DNA of 64,000 nucleotides, from the NCBI GenBank assembly GCA_019459455.1, contig JAIBEX010000021.1, positions 407,576-471,575 of the forward strand, written 5' to 3'. The position numbers were made by a program, and so were the translations under genes. Below, piece after piece: positions 63,709 to 64,000 of the stretch. The notes beneath the pieces are model-generated. The model was not told the origin of the DNA, did no database searches, and saw only the letters and a program-made list of their open reading frames with translations. The DNA comes from Weeksellaceae bacterium. GTDB taxonomy: Bacteria > Bacteroidota > Bacteroidia > Flavobacteriales > Weeksellaceae. Every line of letters begins with the position of its first letter. Position 1 is the stretch's first letter.

Positions 63709-64000
63709 ATGAAAATTTACACAAAGACCGGCGACAAAGGTGAAACTTCACTCTACGGCGGAACGCGGGTTTCCAAAGCATCCGCCCGGGTAGAGTCGTA
63801 CGGGACCATAGATGAGCTTAATTCCTTTATCGGCTTTGCAAAAACTGAGATTACTGACGCTAAGCTCCTTTATCAGCTGAAAAAAATACAGTTCGACCTG
63901 TTTACGGTAGGTTCAGAATCTGCAACTCCGGTCGACAAGCTGATGCTGGCCAATGGCAAATCGCGGCTGACCCTTATGATTTCTGATACCGAAATCGAAG
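63709..64000 (+). CDS. Cob(I)alamin adenosyltransferase, PduO type, 3'-truncated by window edge
   Basis: N-terminal 97 residues of a PduO-family ATP:corrinoid adenosyltransferase, which makes adenosylcobalamin from cob(I)alamin and ATP. The signature KIYTKTGDKGETSLYGGTR is at residues 2-20, followed by RVESYGTIDELNSFIG. Its product would be the cofactor of the class II ribonucleotide reductase at 48217-50763. It starts at ATG 63709, just after a promoter box; the gene continues past the window. Confidence 0.93.
   Translation, partial: MKIYTKTGDKGETSLYGGTRVSKASARVESYGTIDELNSFIGFAKTEITDAKLLYQLKKIQFDLFTVGSESATPVDKLMLANGKSRLTLMISDTEIE

Overview
The window is chromosomal DNA of a flavobacterium, most likely Weeksellaceae (the Chryseobacterium/Kaistella group). 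The evidence is the gene content: a T9SS type A sorting domain, a mevalonate-pathway decarboxylase, Bacteroidota-type RecQ and zinc-ribbon-like proteins, many short 'LxxC' lipoproteins, and upstream boxes matching the Bacteroidota -7 element TAnnTTTG. Base composition looks richer in GC than usual for Chryseobacterium. The species cannot be named from the sequence alone. I see no phage, insertion sequence, CRISPR array or rRNA; one tRNA-Pro(GGG) lies at 56805-56878.

Layout. 1-6.1 kb: 3' part of an RND efflux permease, a Kv-type channel with a zinc-ribbon tail, and the Nif3/coiled-coil pair. 6.1-13.6 kb: acyl-CoA ligase, acyl-CoA dehydrogenase, small membrane proteins, an eRF1-domain-like protein, DUF2891 and DUF4349 proteins, YceI. 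13.6-24.3 kb: information processing and repair (PrfC, RdgB, RNase Z, an RRM protein, YchF, MutS2, Ung) with a CPBP protease and a second channel. 24.3-28.8 kb: lipoproteins, an MscS-family channel and PdxJ. 28.9-35.0 kb: seven co-directional, tightly packed genes, including an acyl-CoA ligase and mevalonate diphosphate decarboxylase. 35.0-45.5 kb: endonuclease/phosphatase-family protein, PurK and PurE split by an EamA transporter, two esterases, a desaturase, TyrS, TatC and KdsD. 45.7-52.3 kb: RecQ, a class II (B12-dependent) ribonucleotide reductase and Lpd. 52.3-64 kb: a radical SAM protein, small regulatory or binding proteins, HemB, TM2, an LptB with an extra C-terminal domain, an ABC exporter, a lipoprotein and the start of a cobalamin adenosyltransferase.

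Functional threads. Fatty acid activation, oxidation and desaturation are represented by two acyl-CoA ligases, an acyl-CoA dehydrogenase and a desaturase. Cobalamin use is represented by the class II reductase and the adenosyltransferase. LPS biogenesis is represented by KdsD and LptB. Most of the window is ordinary core genome. The most unusual points are the 111-residue domain fused to LptB, a voltage-sensor channel with a non-canonical filter, a MutS2 that stops before its Smr domain, a T9SS sorting domain with almost no cargo, several operator-like palindromes, and a recurring arrangement in which a TAnnTTTG box lies only 3-5 nt before the start codon.
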